Shown: positions 25,683 to 35,690 of the stretch, one piece after another
How positions within the stretch are numbered: the first letter of the stretch is position 1
Layout: every line of letters begins with the position of its first letter
DNA from: Phytohabitans houttuyneae
Lineage (GTDB): Bacteria; Actinomycetota; Actinomycetes; Mycobacteriales; Micromonosporaceae
DNA: 64,000 nucleotides
Assembly (NCBI RefSeq): GCF_011764425.1
Contig: NZ_BLPF01000003.1
Span: 1,302,001 to 1,366,000, forward strand
Reading direction: 5' to 3'
Position numbers and translations under genes: made by a program
The notes under the pieces: model-generated
Told to the model about the DNA's origin: nothing
The model's database searches: none
What the model saw: only the letters and a program-made list of their open reading frames with translations

Positions 25683-26317
25683 GCGAGCACGGCTGGGACG
25701 GCGGCGACTGGCCGGACGACCTGGACCCCGACACCGGCGACCTGGGCCCGGACGCACCGGACCTCGGCGGCGACCTGAGCGCGGACCCGCTCGGCGGCGG
25801 GCTCGAACCCGGCTTCGGCGACGCCGAGACCGCCGACCTGGGCGGCTTCGACCCGGCCTCCGACGGCCCGGCCGGCGACCTGCCCGACCACAGCCCCGAC
25901 GTGCCGCTGGACCCGGCCGGCGACTCCACGGTGGACACACCGCACACCCTGGACGGCCCGGAAGCCGCCGACGCCGCCGAGCCCGGCGGCGACCCGGCGG
26001 ACGACCTCACCCCGGTCGGCGCCGACCCGGACCTCGACACCAACGCCGACGGGTGGACCGACCAGTCCTTCCCCGAACCGCTCGACCTCGACGCACCCGA
26101 ACCGGTCGACGGCTTCCCCTGGACCGACCCGGCCACGCTCGGCGCCGAGCCGCTGCCCGACCCGGACGCCGGCTACCAGGGCGCGCCGGAGCCGACCGAG
26201 CTGGCCTCCTACGCCGGCGAGGAGATCCCGCCCGGCGCCGACCCGTGGACCGCCCTGTCCGCCTCCGAGGACCCGGCGACCAGCTCCCTGGCCCGCTGGT
26301 GGTCGCCCGAGGCCTGA
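25679..26317 (+). CDS. Extremely acidic, disordered protein with almost no basic residues
   Basis: A 212-residue protein made mainly of Asp, Glu, Pro, Gly, Ala and Leu, for example DDLDPDTGDLGPDAPDLGGD. I count no Lys and one Arg (in SSLARWWSPEA at the very end). There is no signal peptide or membrane segment. The C-terminal 60 residues are slightly less repetitive and contain several Trp (ADPWTALSASEDPATSS). It is last in the dynamin operon. It may be a soluble partner or charge shield for the GTPases; position is similar to, but sequence unlike, mycobacterial IniB. No homology-based function is claimed. Confidence 0.7.
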   Translation: MSEHGWDGGDWPDDLDPDTGDLGPDAPDLGGDLSADPLGGGLEPGFGDAETADLGGFDPASDGPAGDLPDHSPDVPLDPAGDSTVDTPHTLDGPEAADAAEPGGDPADDLTPVGADPDLDTNADGWTDQSFPEPLDLDAPEPVDGFPWTDPATLGAEPLPDPDAGYQGAPEPTELASYAGEEIPPGADPWTALSASEDPATSSLARWWSPEA

Positions 26318-26368
26318 CCCCGGCCATCGTCGATCAAGGACCGGTCCCCCGGAAGCCGGACCCCGGGC

Positions 26369-26439
26369 GGGCGGTTGATCAGGGACCTCGTGGGTGGAAC
26401 GCCGGCCGGCGCGCCGACCAGGTCCCTGATCAACCGCCC
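26369..26439. repeat. Perfect 20-bp palindrome with 31-bp loop, between convergent genes
   Basis: The arms 26369-26388 and 26420-26439 are exact reverse complements (core GTTGATCAGGGACCT). The loop holds GCCGGCCGGC and can extend the stem. It lies between the stops of the acidic protein and the Hsp70 gene, so it can terminate transcription from both sides. A diverged copy is at 38386-38451, also between convergent genes, so this is a dispersed repeat family. Confidence 0.85.
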
Positions 26440-26451
26440 CCGGGCGGCGGG

Positions 26452-27947
26452 TCAGCCGGCGGAGACGAGGATCAGCACCACCACGGCGATCAGCACCATC
26501 GCGCCCAGCGCGACCGTCCACACCAGAGCGGGCTCCTCGTACCAGGCGCGGCCGCCGGCGCGCGGGGCCATCACCGGTGGGCGGGGCGGGGCCACCGGGG
26601 CCGTCCGCGGCGGCGGCACGTGCTGCTGCGGCGGGCGGGGCGCGGCCCGCGGCGGTGAGACCGGTGTGGCGCTGACCGGCGGCGCCGACGGGCGCGCGAT
26701 CACCGGCGGGCGCGGCGGCGCGACCGGGGCCGGGACACCGGGGCGGCCGGCGGGCGGGAAACGGGTGCGGCCGGCGGGTGCGCCATCGGCGGGGCGGTGA
26801 CCGGACGGGCCGGCTGCGGCGCCACCCGCGGCGGCGGGGCGACCGGGCGGGGCACACCGGAGTGGACCGGGCCGGCCGGGGCCACCGGGGCGCCGAAGAA
26901 CAGGGCACCCTCGGCGACCACTGTCTCGGGCTGCTCGAGGGTGGTCGGTGCCACGCCCAGCTCGGTGTGCAGCAGGTGCGCGGCCAGCGGGATGCGGCTG
27001 GAGCCGCCCACCAGGAAGATGCCGACCAGGTCGTGCGGGGCCAGCCGGGCCGCGGTGATGGTCTGGGCCAGGCAGTGCACGGTCTGCAGCACGTACGGGC
27101 GGATCAGCCCGTCGAACTCCTCCCGCGTGATGTGCGCGGAGATGTCCAGCGCCGGCAGGTGCACGTCGGCGCTGGTGGTGCGCGACAGCATCTCCTTCGC
27201 GCCGCGCACGTCGTCGTAGAGCAGGGCCCGCTGCCGCCGCTGGCCCGGGTCGGCCGGGCTGACCAGGCTGTTCCACAGGGTGGTGCGGGTCTCGGAGTAG
27301 CCGCGCCCCAGGTGCTCGACCAGCGCCTGGTCGAAGTCCAGGCCGCCCAGGTCGGACAGGCCCGCCTCGGCCAGCACCTCGAAACCGGCCGGGGTGCGCC
27401 GCACCACCGCCGCGTCGAACGTGCCGCCGCCCAGGTCGTAGATCGCCAGCGCGCGCCCCACCGGCATCGCGCTGCCCAGCACCGCCGTGTAGTACGACGC
27501 GGCGGCGACCGGCTCGACGACCAGCCGCGGGGTGGGCAGGCCGGCCGCGCGCACCGACTCCACGAGCACCGCGCGGCGCCGCTCACCCCAGCGGGCCGGA
27601 TGGGTGACCCGGACCTCCTCGACCGCGCCGCCCAGGTGCCGGGCCGCCTCCGACGCGATCCGGCCCAGCACCGCGGCGATCACCCGCGGCACCGGCAGCT
27701 CCTGCTCGCCGAGCAGCACCACACCGTCGTCGACGCGCCGCTTGGGGTTGGGCTCGAAGCGGGCCGGGTCGAGCCGCGCGGTGCGCTCGGCGTCCCGGCC
27801 GACCAGCAGCTTGCCGTCCGGGTTGAGGTAGACGGCCGACGGCAGCAGCGGCGAGCCGTCGAACAGCAGCGGCCGCGCACGCCCGTCCGCGCCGCGGACC
27901 ATGGCCACCGTGTTCGACGTGCCGAAGTCGATGCCGAGCACCCGCAT
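26452..27947 (-). CDS. Membrane-anchored Hsp70-like ATPase, C-terminal TM, frameshifted
   Basis: Hsp70/actin-fold ATPase (about 1-370): IDFGTSNTVAM at 5-15, AIYDLGGGTFDAAVV, and GIFLVGGSSRIPLA. It then has a long Pro-rich linker and ends in one membrane helix (LVWTVALGAMVLIAVVVLIL). There is no peptide-binding domain. The linker frame breaks at the GGGG at 26726-26729; one extra base joins PVSRP to PVAPPRPPVIARP and reaches the membrane helix, giving about 498 residues. It is close kin to the ATPase at 9009: both contain RFEP.PKRRVD and a VLLGE segment. Convergence with the dynamin operon suggests a common process. Start ATG 27947. Confidence 0.87.
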
Positions 27948-28022
27948 GGCCGACACCCTACCGTCGCCCTGTGCGTGCATACTGCACGCCGTGAGCCGCC
28001 CCGCCGACGAAAGACAGGCACC

Positions 28023-28790
28023 TTGACCTACCTGGAGCATCCCGTCCCGCTGGCGTTCGCACACCGGGGCGGTGCCGCCGAAGGCGACGAAAACACCGCG
28101 GAGGCGTTCGCCCGCGCCGTCGCCCTCGGCTACCGGTACGTGGAGACCGACGTGCACGCCACCACCGACGGCGTCGCCGTGGTCTTCCACGACGCCACCC
28201 TCGACCGGGTCGCCGGCCGGCCGGGGCGGATCGACCAGCTGTCCTGGGCCGACCTTCAGGCGGTGCGGGTGGGCGGCGCGGCGGCGGTGCCGCGGCTGGA
28301 CGACATCCTCGCGGCGTGGCCGCAGGTCCGGTTCAACATCGATGTGAAGGCCGGCAGCGGCGTCGAGGCCACGGTCGAGACGGTGACCCGCGCGGGCGCC
28401 GGCGACCGGGTGCTGCTGGCCTCGTTCAGCGACGCCCGGCTGGCCCGGTTGCGCACCCTCGCCGGCCCCAAGGTGGCCACGTCGCTGGGGATGCGGGCGG
28501 TGGCCCGGCTGCGGGTGGCGTCGCTGACCGGGCAGCGGCTGGTGCTGCCGACGTCGGTGGTGGCCGCGCAGGTGCCGGTGCGGTACGGGCGGCTGCCCGT
28601 GGTCGACCGGCGGTTCGTGCGGTACGCGCACAAGCTCGGCCTGCAGGTGCACGTGTGGACGATCGACGACCCTGCCGAAATGCACGACTTACTTGATCTT
28701 GGTGTTGATGGCATCATGACGGATCGCGTCGACGTGCTACGTGAGGTCTATCTGAGCCGGGGCGTGTGGCACGACAGTGGTGCCGCATGA
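28023..28790 (+). CDS. Glycerophosphodiester phosphodiesterase
   Basis: A 255-residue GDPD TIM-barrel enzyme hydrolysing glycerophosphodiesters to glycerol 3-phosphate and an alcohol. The catalytic region is AFAHRGGAAEGDENTAEAF (general-acid/base His and metal ligands), with VETDVHATTDGVAVVFHDAT following; the barrel closes with VHVWTIDDPAEM and DGIMTDRVDVL. No signal peptide is evident, so it probably acts in the cytoplasm. A TTG start at 28023 fits the domain edge. It is divergent from the Hsp70 gene. Confidence 0.9.
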   Translation: MTYLEHPVPLAFAHRGGAAEGDENTAEAFARAVALGYRYVETDVHATTDGVAVVFHDATLDRVAGRPGRIDQLSWADLQAVRVGGAAAVPRLDDILAAWPQVRFNIDVKAGSGVEATVETVTRAGAGDRVLLASFSDARLARLRTLAGPKVATSLGMRAVARLRVASLTGQRLVLPTSVVAAQVPVRYGRLPVVDRRFVRYAHKLGLQVHVWTIDDPAEMHDLLDLGVDGIMTDRVDVLREVYLSRGVWHDSGAA

Positions 28791-28821
28791 GCGCGGAGCG
28801 CGATTGCCTAAAAGAGGGACC

Positions 28822-30204
28822 GTGACGACCACCGACACCACCAGCGACAGCACCAGCCGGTACGCCACGCGCCGCGAGCGGGCCGGCTGGTACTTCTACG
28901 ACTGGGCCAACTCCGCCTTCCAGACCACCGTCATCGCGGTGTTCCTCGGACCGTTCCTGACCGCGGTCACCGAGCAGGCGGCCGGCTGCGCGCTGGGCGC
29001 CGACGAGTGCGACGCCGACGTGCACCCGTTCGGGCTCACGATCGCGGCCGGCTCCTACTACCCGTACGTGGTGTCGCTGTCGGTCCTGCTCACCGTCTTC
29101 GTGCTGCCCGTGATGGGCGCCGTCGCCGACCGCTCCGCGCACAAGAAGCGGCTGCTGGCCGGCGCCGCGTTCATGGGCGCGGCCGCCACCTGCGGGTTCA
29201 TGTTCGTGACCGGCGACCGCTACTTGCTGGGCGGCCTGCTGTTCCTGATCGCGAACATCTCCTTCGGCGCCAGCATCGTCGTCTACCACTCGTACCTGCC
29301 GCAGCTGTCCGGCCCCGACCAGCGCGACGACATCTCCAGCCGCGGGTGGGCGCTGGGCTACCTGGGCGGGTTCATCCTGCTCGCGCTCAACCTGGTCGCC
29401 GTGCAGATCTTCGGCATCAAGGACGACGACCAGCGCACCCTCGACATCGCCCGCTGGTCGATCGTGTCCGCCGGCGTGTGGTGGGCCGTGTTCACGCTCG
29501 TGCCGCTGAAGTTCATGCGCGAGTACCCGGCCGTCAACGCCAGCGCCGGCGCCAACGTGATCACCGACGGCTTCCGCCAGCTGGGCCGCACCGTCAAGGG
29601 CATGCGGGCGTACCCGCTGACCCTGTTCTTCCTGCTCGCCTTCCTGATCTACAACGACGGCATCCAGACCGTGATCAACCTGGCCAGCCAGTTCGGCAGC
29701 GAAGAGCTGGGCCTTGCGACCAACACCCTGATCATCACGATCCTGGTGGTGCAGCTGACCGCGTTCTTCGGCGCGCTCGGGCTCGGCCGCCTCGCCGGGC
29801 GGATCGGCGCCCGCAAGACCGTGCTGCTGAGCCTGGTGCTGTGGACCGCCGTCGTCATCGCCGCGTACTGGCTGCCCGGCGAGGCGCCGCTGCCGTTCAT
29901 CGCGCTCGGCGCGGCGATCGGCATCGTGCTCGGCGGCAGCCAGGCGCTGAGCCGGTCGCTGTTCAGCCAGCTGATCCCGAAAGGCAAGGAAGGCGAGTAC
30001 TACGGCTTCTACGAGATCAGCGACAAGGGCACCAGCTGGCTCGGGCCGCTCGCGTTCGGCCTGGTCTACCAGATCACCGACAGCTACCGGGTCGGCATCG
30101 TCGCGCTGGTCGCGTTCTTCGTGGTCGGTTTCATCCTGCTGGCGCTGGTGCCGCTGCGCCGCGCGATCCTGGCCGCCGGCAACCGACCGCCGCACATCCT
30201 CTAA
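28822..30204 (+). CDS. MFS transporter, UMF1/Atg22-like family
   Basis: A 460-residue membrane protein with about twelve hydrophobic segments. The family opening is RERAGWYFYDWANSAFQTTV; VMGAVADRSAHKKRLLA is the MFS loop between helices 2 and 3; later SQALSRSLFSQLIPKGKEGE and GFYEISDKGTSWLGPLAFG are typical of the UMF1 group related to the vacuolar Atg22 effluxer. Substrate unknown, possibly amino acids. The GTG at 28822 follows AGAGGG and lies 31 bases after the GDPD gene, with which it probably forms an operon. Confidence 0.9.
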   Translation: MTTTDTTSDSTSRYATRRERAGWYFYDWANSAFQTTVIAVFLGPFLTAVTEQAAGCALGADECDADVHPFGLTIAAGSYYPYVVSLSVLLTVFVLPVMGAVADRSAHKKRLLAGAAFMGAAATCGFMFVTGDRYLLGGLLFLIANISFGASIVVYHSYLPQLSGPDQRDDISSRGWALGYLGGFILLALNLVAVQIFGIKDDDQRTLDIARWSIVSAGVWWAVFTLVPLKFMREYPAVNASAGANVITDGFRQLGRTVKGMRAYPLTLFFLLAFLIYNDGIQTVINLASQFGSEELGLATNTLIITILVVQLTAFFGALGLGRLAGRIGARKTVLLSLVLWTAVVIAAYWLPGEAPLPFIALGAAIGIVLGGSQALSRSLFSQLIPKGKEGEYYGFYEISDKGTSWLGPLAFGLVYQITDSYRVGIVALVAFFVVGFILLALVPLRRAILAAGNRPPHIL

Positions 30205-30224
30205 ACGCCCGTTAAGGTATTGGC

Positions 30225-31903
<1,679 letters not shown>

Positions 31904-32138
31904 GCCGCAAATCGGTTGAGCCGCCCGTGCGCGCCCGCTTACGGTGCATGCGGCCCCGTCGCCGTGAGGACATGAGGACAGACCGCGTGACCCCGCCCGC
32001 TCTTTAGACCTGACAGCTTCCGCTCACCGGTAGCCGGCGTACCCCGCCGGTGCCGCCGGGCTGCCTGCGCGCGCCCGGTCATCCAGCGTTCGAGGTCGCG
32101 CGTGATCGGCCTCGGGTCAGGTCTTGAGAAAGATCATC

Positions 32139-32696
32139 ATGTCTTCGTCACCGCATACCGTGCTGCCCTGGCGCGTCCGCCGCACCAGGCTGCCCCTGCT
32201 GTCCCTGCCATGCCTGAGCTGCCCGTCGCCGTCGGCCACCGCCGGCGCGGGCAGGTTTCGGGTCAACGCCAACGGCAAGCTGCTGCACGTGTGGCTGCTG
32301 GTCCGCTGCGTGTCCTGCGACCGGACGCGCAAGCTCGCCGTACACGCGCGGGCACCGGTCGGCTCCTTCGACCCGGACACGCTGCACGGCTACCACGTCA
32401 ACGATCCGGCGCTGGTGGCATCCACGCTGCTGGACCCGCTGTTCGCCCGGCGCAACCGCTTCACCCTGGACTGGGCGGACGCCTGGCGGCTGGACGCGCC
32501 GCCGGTGCCTCTCGACGGGCAGTGGCCGGTCCGGGTCGAGGTCGCCTTCGCCGACCCGGTGCCGGTGCGCCCGGACTGGCTCATCGCCCACGGGCTCGGC
32601 CTCAGCAGGAACGAGGTGCTGCGCCGGGTCAAGTGCGACATCCCGCCGCGCCGCCCGACGAGCGCCGGGTTCACCTTCACCCTGATGGCCGGCTAG
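32139..32696 (+). CDS. DUF1062 family zinc-ribbon protein
   Basis: A 185-residue protein with a CLSC and a CVSC pair that can form a zinc ribbon around FRVNANGKLLHVWLLVRC, the signature of DUF1062. The rest (DWADAWRLDAPPVPLDG; LGLSRNEVLRRVKCDIPPR) ends in a small helix-loop-strand unit. Function is unknown; the family is found in bacteria as a single-copy accessory protein. The ATG at 32139 is chosen; a TTG five codons upstream is possible. The 235 bases before it contain no gene that I can see. Confidence 0.85.
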   Translation: MSSSPHTVLPWRVRRTRLPLLSLPCLSCPSPSATAGAGRFRVNANGKLLHVWLLVRCVSCDRTRKLAVHARAPVGSFDPDTLHGYHVNDPALVASTLLDPLFARRNRFTLDWADAWRLDAPPVPLDGQWPVRVEVAFADPVPVRPDWLIAHGLGLSRNEVLRRVKCDIPPRRPTSAGFTFTLMAG

Positions 32697-32712
32697 CCGC
32701 CCGCGGCCGGCG

Positions 32713-33078
32713 TCACCGGGAAACGGGGACGCCGGCCGCGGCCAGGGCCTGCGCGGGCGTGTCGTAGCGGATCACCGCGGTCAGCCGCTGCTCGGGCGAG
32801 AGCCGGAAGAGGGTGGCGATCTCGTGGACCGTCTCGTCGCCGGGCCATGTGGCGTGCTGGGTCACCACGACGGCGCCGCCGGCCCCGTGGTGGGCGGCGA
32901 GCGGCGTCAACCGGATGCCGGAACGCTCCACCCAGCCGCGCAGCAGATCGACACCGCGGGCCGCGCCGCGTGGGCCGCCCACCTCCACGTCGGAGACGGC
33001 CAAAGCGGCTGCGGCGGCACCGTCGGCGGCGTTGACCGCCTCGTGGAACGCGGCGATCGGCTCAGGTATTGTGTGCAT
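32713..33078 (-). CDS. SnoaL-like / NTF2-fold protein
   Basis: A 121-residue protein with the cone-shaped NTF2-like fold expected from PIAAFHEAVNAADGAAAAAL, VGGPRGAARGVDLLRGWVE and HEIATLFRLSPEQRLTAVIR. Such proteins act as small isomerases/hydrolases or binding proteins; no catalytic residues can be assigned. The gene is divergent from a MarR regulator and the two 5' ends overlap by six bases, with an operator-like dyad across both start codons. It is therefore the likely target of that regulator. Confidence 0.82.
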   Translation of the reverse strand: MHTIPEPIAAFHEAVNAADGAAAAALAVSDVEVGGPRGAARGVDLLRGWVERSGIRLTPLAAHHGAGGAVVVTQHATWPGDETVHEIATLFRLSPEQRLTAVIRYDTPAQALAAAGVPVSR

Positions 33079-33086
33079 ATTGCACA
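33072..33086. promoter_or_regulatory. Dyad covering two divergent start codons (candidate MarR operator)
   Basis: TGTGCA (33072-33077), spacer TAT, TGCACA (33081-33086). It spans the ATG of the SnoaL-like gene (33078, minus) and the GTG of the MarR gene (33073, plus). A repressor bound here would block both genes at the point of transcription start if the messages are leaderless. Confidence 0.6.
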
Positions 33087-33495
33087 GGATATCTCGGCCG
33101 GCGCCGCGCTCTTCCGCCTCGTCCGCTTCTGGGGACGGCGGTGGGCGGCCCAGCCCGCCGGCCCGCCGCACGTCGCGCACGTCCAGGTCCTCGAGGCACT
33201 GGACGCCGCCGCCACCCCCACCATCGCGGCCGTCGCCAGCCAGCTCGGCCTCGACCGTTCGGTGGGCAGCCGCATGGTGTCCGAGACGGTGGCCGCCGGA
33301 TACCTGACCCGCCGGCCGGACCCCGGCGACGCGCGGCGCACGCTGCTCGCCCCGACCGCCGCCGGGCGGGAGCTGCTGCGGCAGGCGCGGCAGTGGCAGC
33401 AGCGGGTGTTCCTGGAGCTGACCGACGGCTGGAGCGCCGCCGACCGCGAGCGCTTCGGCGGCTACCTGCGCCGGCTGGTCCGGGAAAACCGCTAG
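33073..33495 (+). CDS. MarR family transcriptional regulator
   Basis: A 140-residue winged-helix regulator: ALFRLVRFWGRRWA helix 1, AAVASQLGLDRSVGSRMVSE recognition region, wing AAGYLTRRPDPGDARRTLLA. The GTG at 33073 gives the expected MarR length. It lies within the dyad at 33072-33086, so the gene is probably leaderless and autoregulated. The divergent SnoaL-like gene is the probable regulated partner. The ligand is unknown. Confidence 0.88.
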   Translation: MHIAQDISAGAALFRLVRFWGRRWAAQPAGPPHVAHVQVLEALDAAATPTIAAVASQLGLDRSVGSRMVSETVAAGYLTRRPDPGDARRTLLAPTAAGRELLRQARQWQQRVFLELTDGWSAADRERFGGYLRRLVRENR

Positions 33496-33603
33496 ACATC
33501 TTCCGCGGTCAGGGTGAGGTGCGACCGTGGTAGCCGTTTCAGAAGGTCCAATTCGAAGCAGATCCGGACCACCGCGGCCGTCGCGGTAGCTCGCGTCTCG
33601 TTT

Positions 33604-33639
33604 GGGTTGGATCTACTGAAGGCCGCGCAGATCCCAGCC
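33604..33639. terminator. Possible bidirectional hairpin between marR and the recombinase gene
   Basis: GGGTTGGATCT (33604-33614) can pair with AGATCCCAGCC (33629-33639) with one bulge and one wobble. It sits in the 163-base space between two convergent genes. No T tract. I see no att-like duplication here. Confidence 0.35.
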
Positions 33640-33658
33640 ACCCCGACCCGAAAGGTCT

Positions 33659-34678
33659 CTAGCGGGCGGTGCGGCGGGCGCGGGCGGCCCAGATGGCGTA
33701 GGCGGGGTCGCGGTCCAGGTTGTGCCGGTCGCGGTCGTAGCGGCGGGTGGTACGCGGGTCGGCGTGGCCCATCGCGTCCTGCACGTCCTCCAGCGGCACC
33801 CCTTCGGCGCGGGCGGTGGTCGCGAACGCGTGCCGCAGCGAGTGCGGCGACAGCTTCGCCCACGCCGGGATGCCGGCCTGCCGGGCCAGCCGCCGCACCA
33901 GCCGGAAGACCGCGTGCCGGTCCAGCCGGGCACCGCTGGCGGTCAGGAACACCGCGCCCTCGGGCGGGCCGGGGCGGATGTCCAGGTACGCGTCGAGGGC
34001 CGCCGACGTGCCCGGGGTCAGCGCGCGGCGCCGCGGCTTGCCGCCCTTGCCGATGAACCGGACGCTGCGGTGCCCACGCTCGTACCCGATGTCGGAAAGG
34101 TCGAGGCTGACCAGCTCGCCCACCCGCAGCCCCAGGTCGGCCAGGAGCGCGACGGCGGCCCGGTTGCGGGCCGCGTGCGGCCCGGTGTCGGTGTCCGCCG
34201 CCGCCAGCAGCGCGTCCACCTCCTCAGGGGTGAGGCCGACGGTGCTGGAGTGGTCGCGGGCGACCTTGGGGCGGTCGGCGCCGGCGACCGGGTTGGCCTC
34301 GACGGCGCGCAGCTTGGTCAGAAAGTCGTACCAGCTGGACAGCGCGGACAGCTTGCGGGCCACGGTGGCCGGGGTGAGCGGCCGGCCGCCGCGCGGCTCG
34401 ACGGTCGCCTCCAGGTCGCGGCCGTAGGCGTTCACGTCCAGGAACGAGGCGCGCAGCGGCTCCAGGTCGCGGGCCGCGCACCAGGCCAGCCACCCGGCGA
34501 TGTCCCGGCGGTACGCGGCGCGGGTGTGCTCGGACAGCCGCCGGTTGCGCAGCCACGCCTCGGTGAAGTCCGCTCCACCGGCGCCGACCGCCAGCGCGCC
34601 GGCCGCGGCGGTGGGCAGCACAGCGGGGTACATGCGCAGATCATCCCAGCGGCGGAGGGCGCGGACGCCCAACGACAC
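33659..34678 (-). CDS. Tyrosine recombinase (XerC/D-like integrase)
   Basis: A 339-residue site-specific recombinase. The N-terminal SAM-like core-binding domain is about 35-130 (EAWLRNRRLSEHTRAAYRRD). The catalytic domain carries the full set: Arg in DLGLRVGELVSLDL, Lys in FIGKGGKPRR, HSLRH, GH in DAMGHADPRTT, and the Tyr nucleophile in TTRRYDRDRH. It therefore looks active. It lacks neighbouring phage or plasmid genes, and it may serve dimer resolution or a lost element. The start is GTG at 34678 with an ATG at 34633 as an alternative. Confidence 0.92.
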   Translation of the reverse strand: MSLGVRALRRWDDLRMYPAVLPTAAAGALAVGAGGADFTEAWLRNRRLSEHTRAAYRRDIAGWLAWCAARDLEPLRASFLDVNAYGRDLEATVEPRGGRPLTPATVARKLSALSSWYDFLTKLRAVEANPVAGADRPKVARDHSSTVGLTPEEVDALLAAADTDTGPHAARNRAAVALLADLGLRVGELVSLDLSDIGYERGHRSVRFIGKGGKPRRRALTPGTSAALDAYLDIRPGPPEGAVFLTASGARLDRHAVFRLVRRLARQAGIPAWAKLSPHSLRHAFATTARAEGVPLEDVQDAMGHADPRTTRRYDRDRHNLDRDPAYAIWAARARRTAR

Positions 34679-34717
34679 GATAGCCTGTTAATCCTATCGG
34701 CATAGGAGGGATGAGCT

Positions 34718-35682
34718 GTGGCGCTGCCCCACTTCCTCATCGCGGGCGTACCCAAGGCGGGCACGACCGCGCTGCACGCGGCCCTGGTCCGCCACCCCGA
34801 CCTGTTCCTGCCCTCGGTGAAGGAGCCCAAGTTCTTCCTGACCGACGGCCCGCCACCCACGCGCGGCGGGCCTGGCGACGCGCAGACCTACCAGGAGCAC
34901 GTGTGGCGCCGCGAGGACTACGAGCGCCTGTTCGACCCGGCCCCGCCCGGCGCGCTGCGCGGCGAGGCCACCCCGTTCTACCTGCACCACCTGGACTCGC
35001 ACGCGCGGATCCACCGGCTCGTGCCGGACGCGAAGATCATCCTGCTGCTGCGCGACCCGGTGGACCGCGCGCACTCCAACTGGACCCACCTGTGGACCGC
35101 CGGGCTGGAGCCGGAGGCCGACTTCCTGACCGCCTGCCGCCTGGAGGACCAGCGCAAGGCGGCCGGCTGGGCGGCCTTCTGGCACTACCTCGACCTCGGC
35201 CGGTACGGCGCGCAGGTCAAGCACCTGTACGAGTACTTCCCCGCGAGCAGGTGCTGCTCATGCGCTACCTGGAGCTGCGGCAGACACCCGCGGCGGCCCT
35301 GGACAAGGTGTGCGCGTTCCTCGGCGTCGACACCGGCGTCATCGACGTCGTCCCCGCCGAGAACGTCACCCGCACCGTGGACAACACCCGCGTCAACGCC
35401 GCGCTGCGCTACCTGCTGCGCACCGGTGCCGGGTTCGGGCAGCACTTTCCCGTACCCTTGCGCAAGGTCTTCCGGGGCCCGCTGCTGACCCTCCTGCAGC
35501 GCGGCCACGGGCGGCGCATCCCGCTCAAGCCCGAGGACCGGGCCGCGCTGCTGCCGGCGTTCGCCGACGACATCGCGCTGCTGCAGGAGGTCACCGGCCA
35601 GCGGTACGACGACTGGCTGGACGCCGACCGCCACGCACCCGGACGGCCGGCGTCCGAACCCGACACCGCCCGAACCCGATGA
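34718..35682 (+). CDS. PAPS-dependent sulfotransferase, frameshifted
   Basis: About 321 residues when repaired. The 5'-phosphosulfate loop is IAGVPKAGTTAL near residues 8-19, and the 3'-phosphate site is LLLRDPVDRAHSNW near 110-123, as in the sulfotransferase family that uses PAPS. The frame breaks at CCCC 35239-35242; one added C gives EYFPREQVLLMRYLELRQ and runs to QRYDDWLDADRH near the end. AGGAGGG precedes the GTG start. The acceptor is unknown, perhaps a lipid or sugar. A glycosidase-like gene follows within ten bases. Confidence 0.87.
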
Positions 35683-35690
35683 GGAGCACA

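Noticed and set aside
33496-34717. Integrative element around the tyrosine recombinase
   Set aside because: No direct repeats, tRNA end, excisionase or other mobile genes found on either side.
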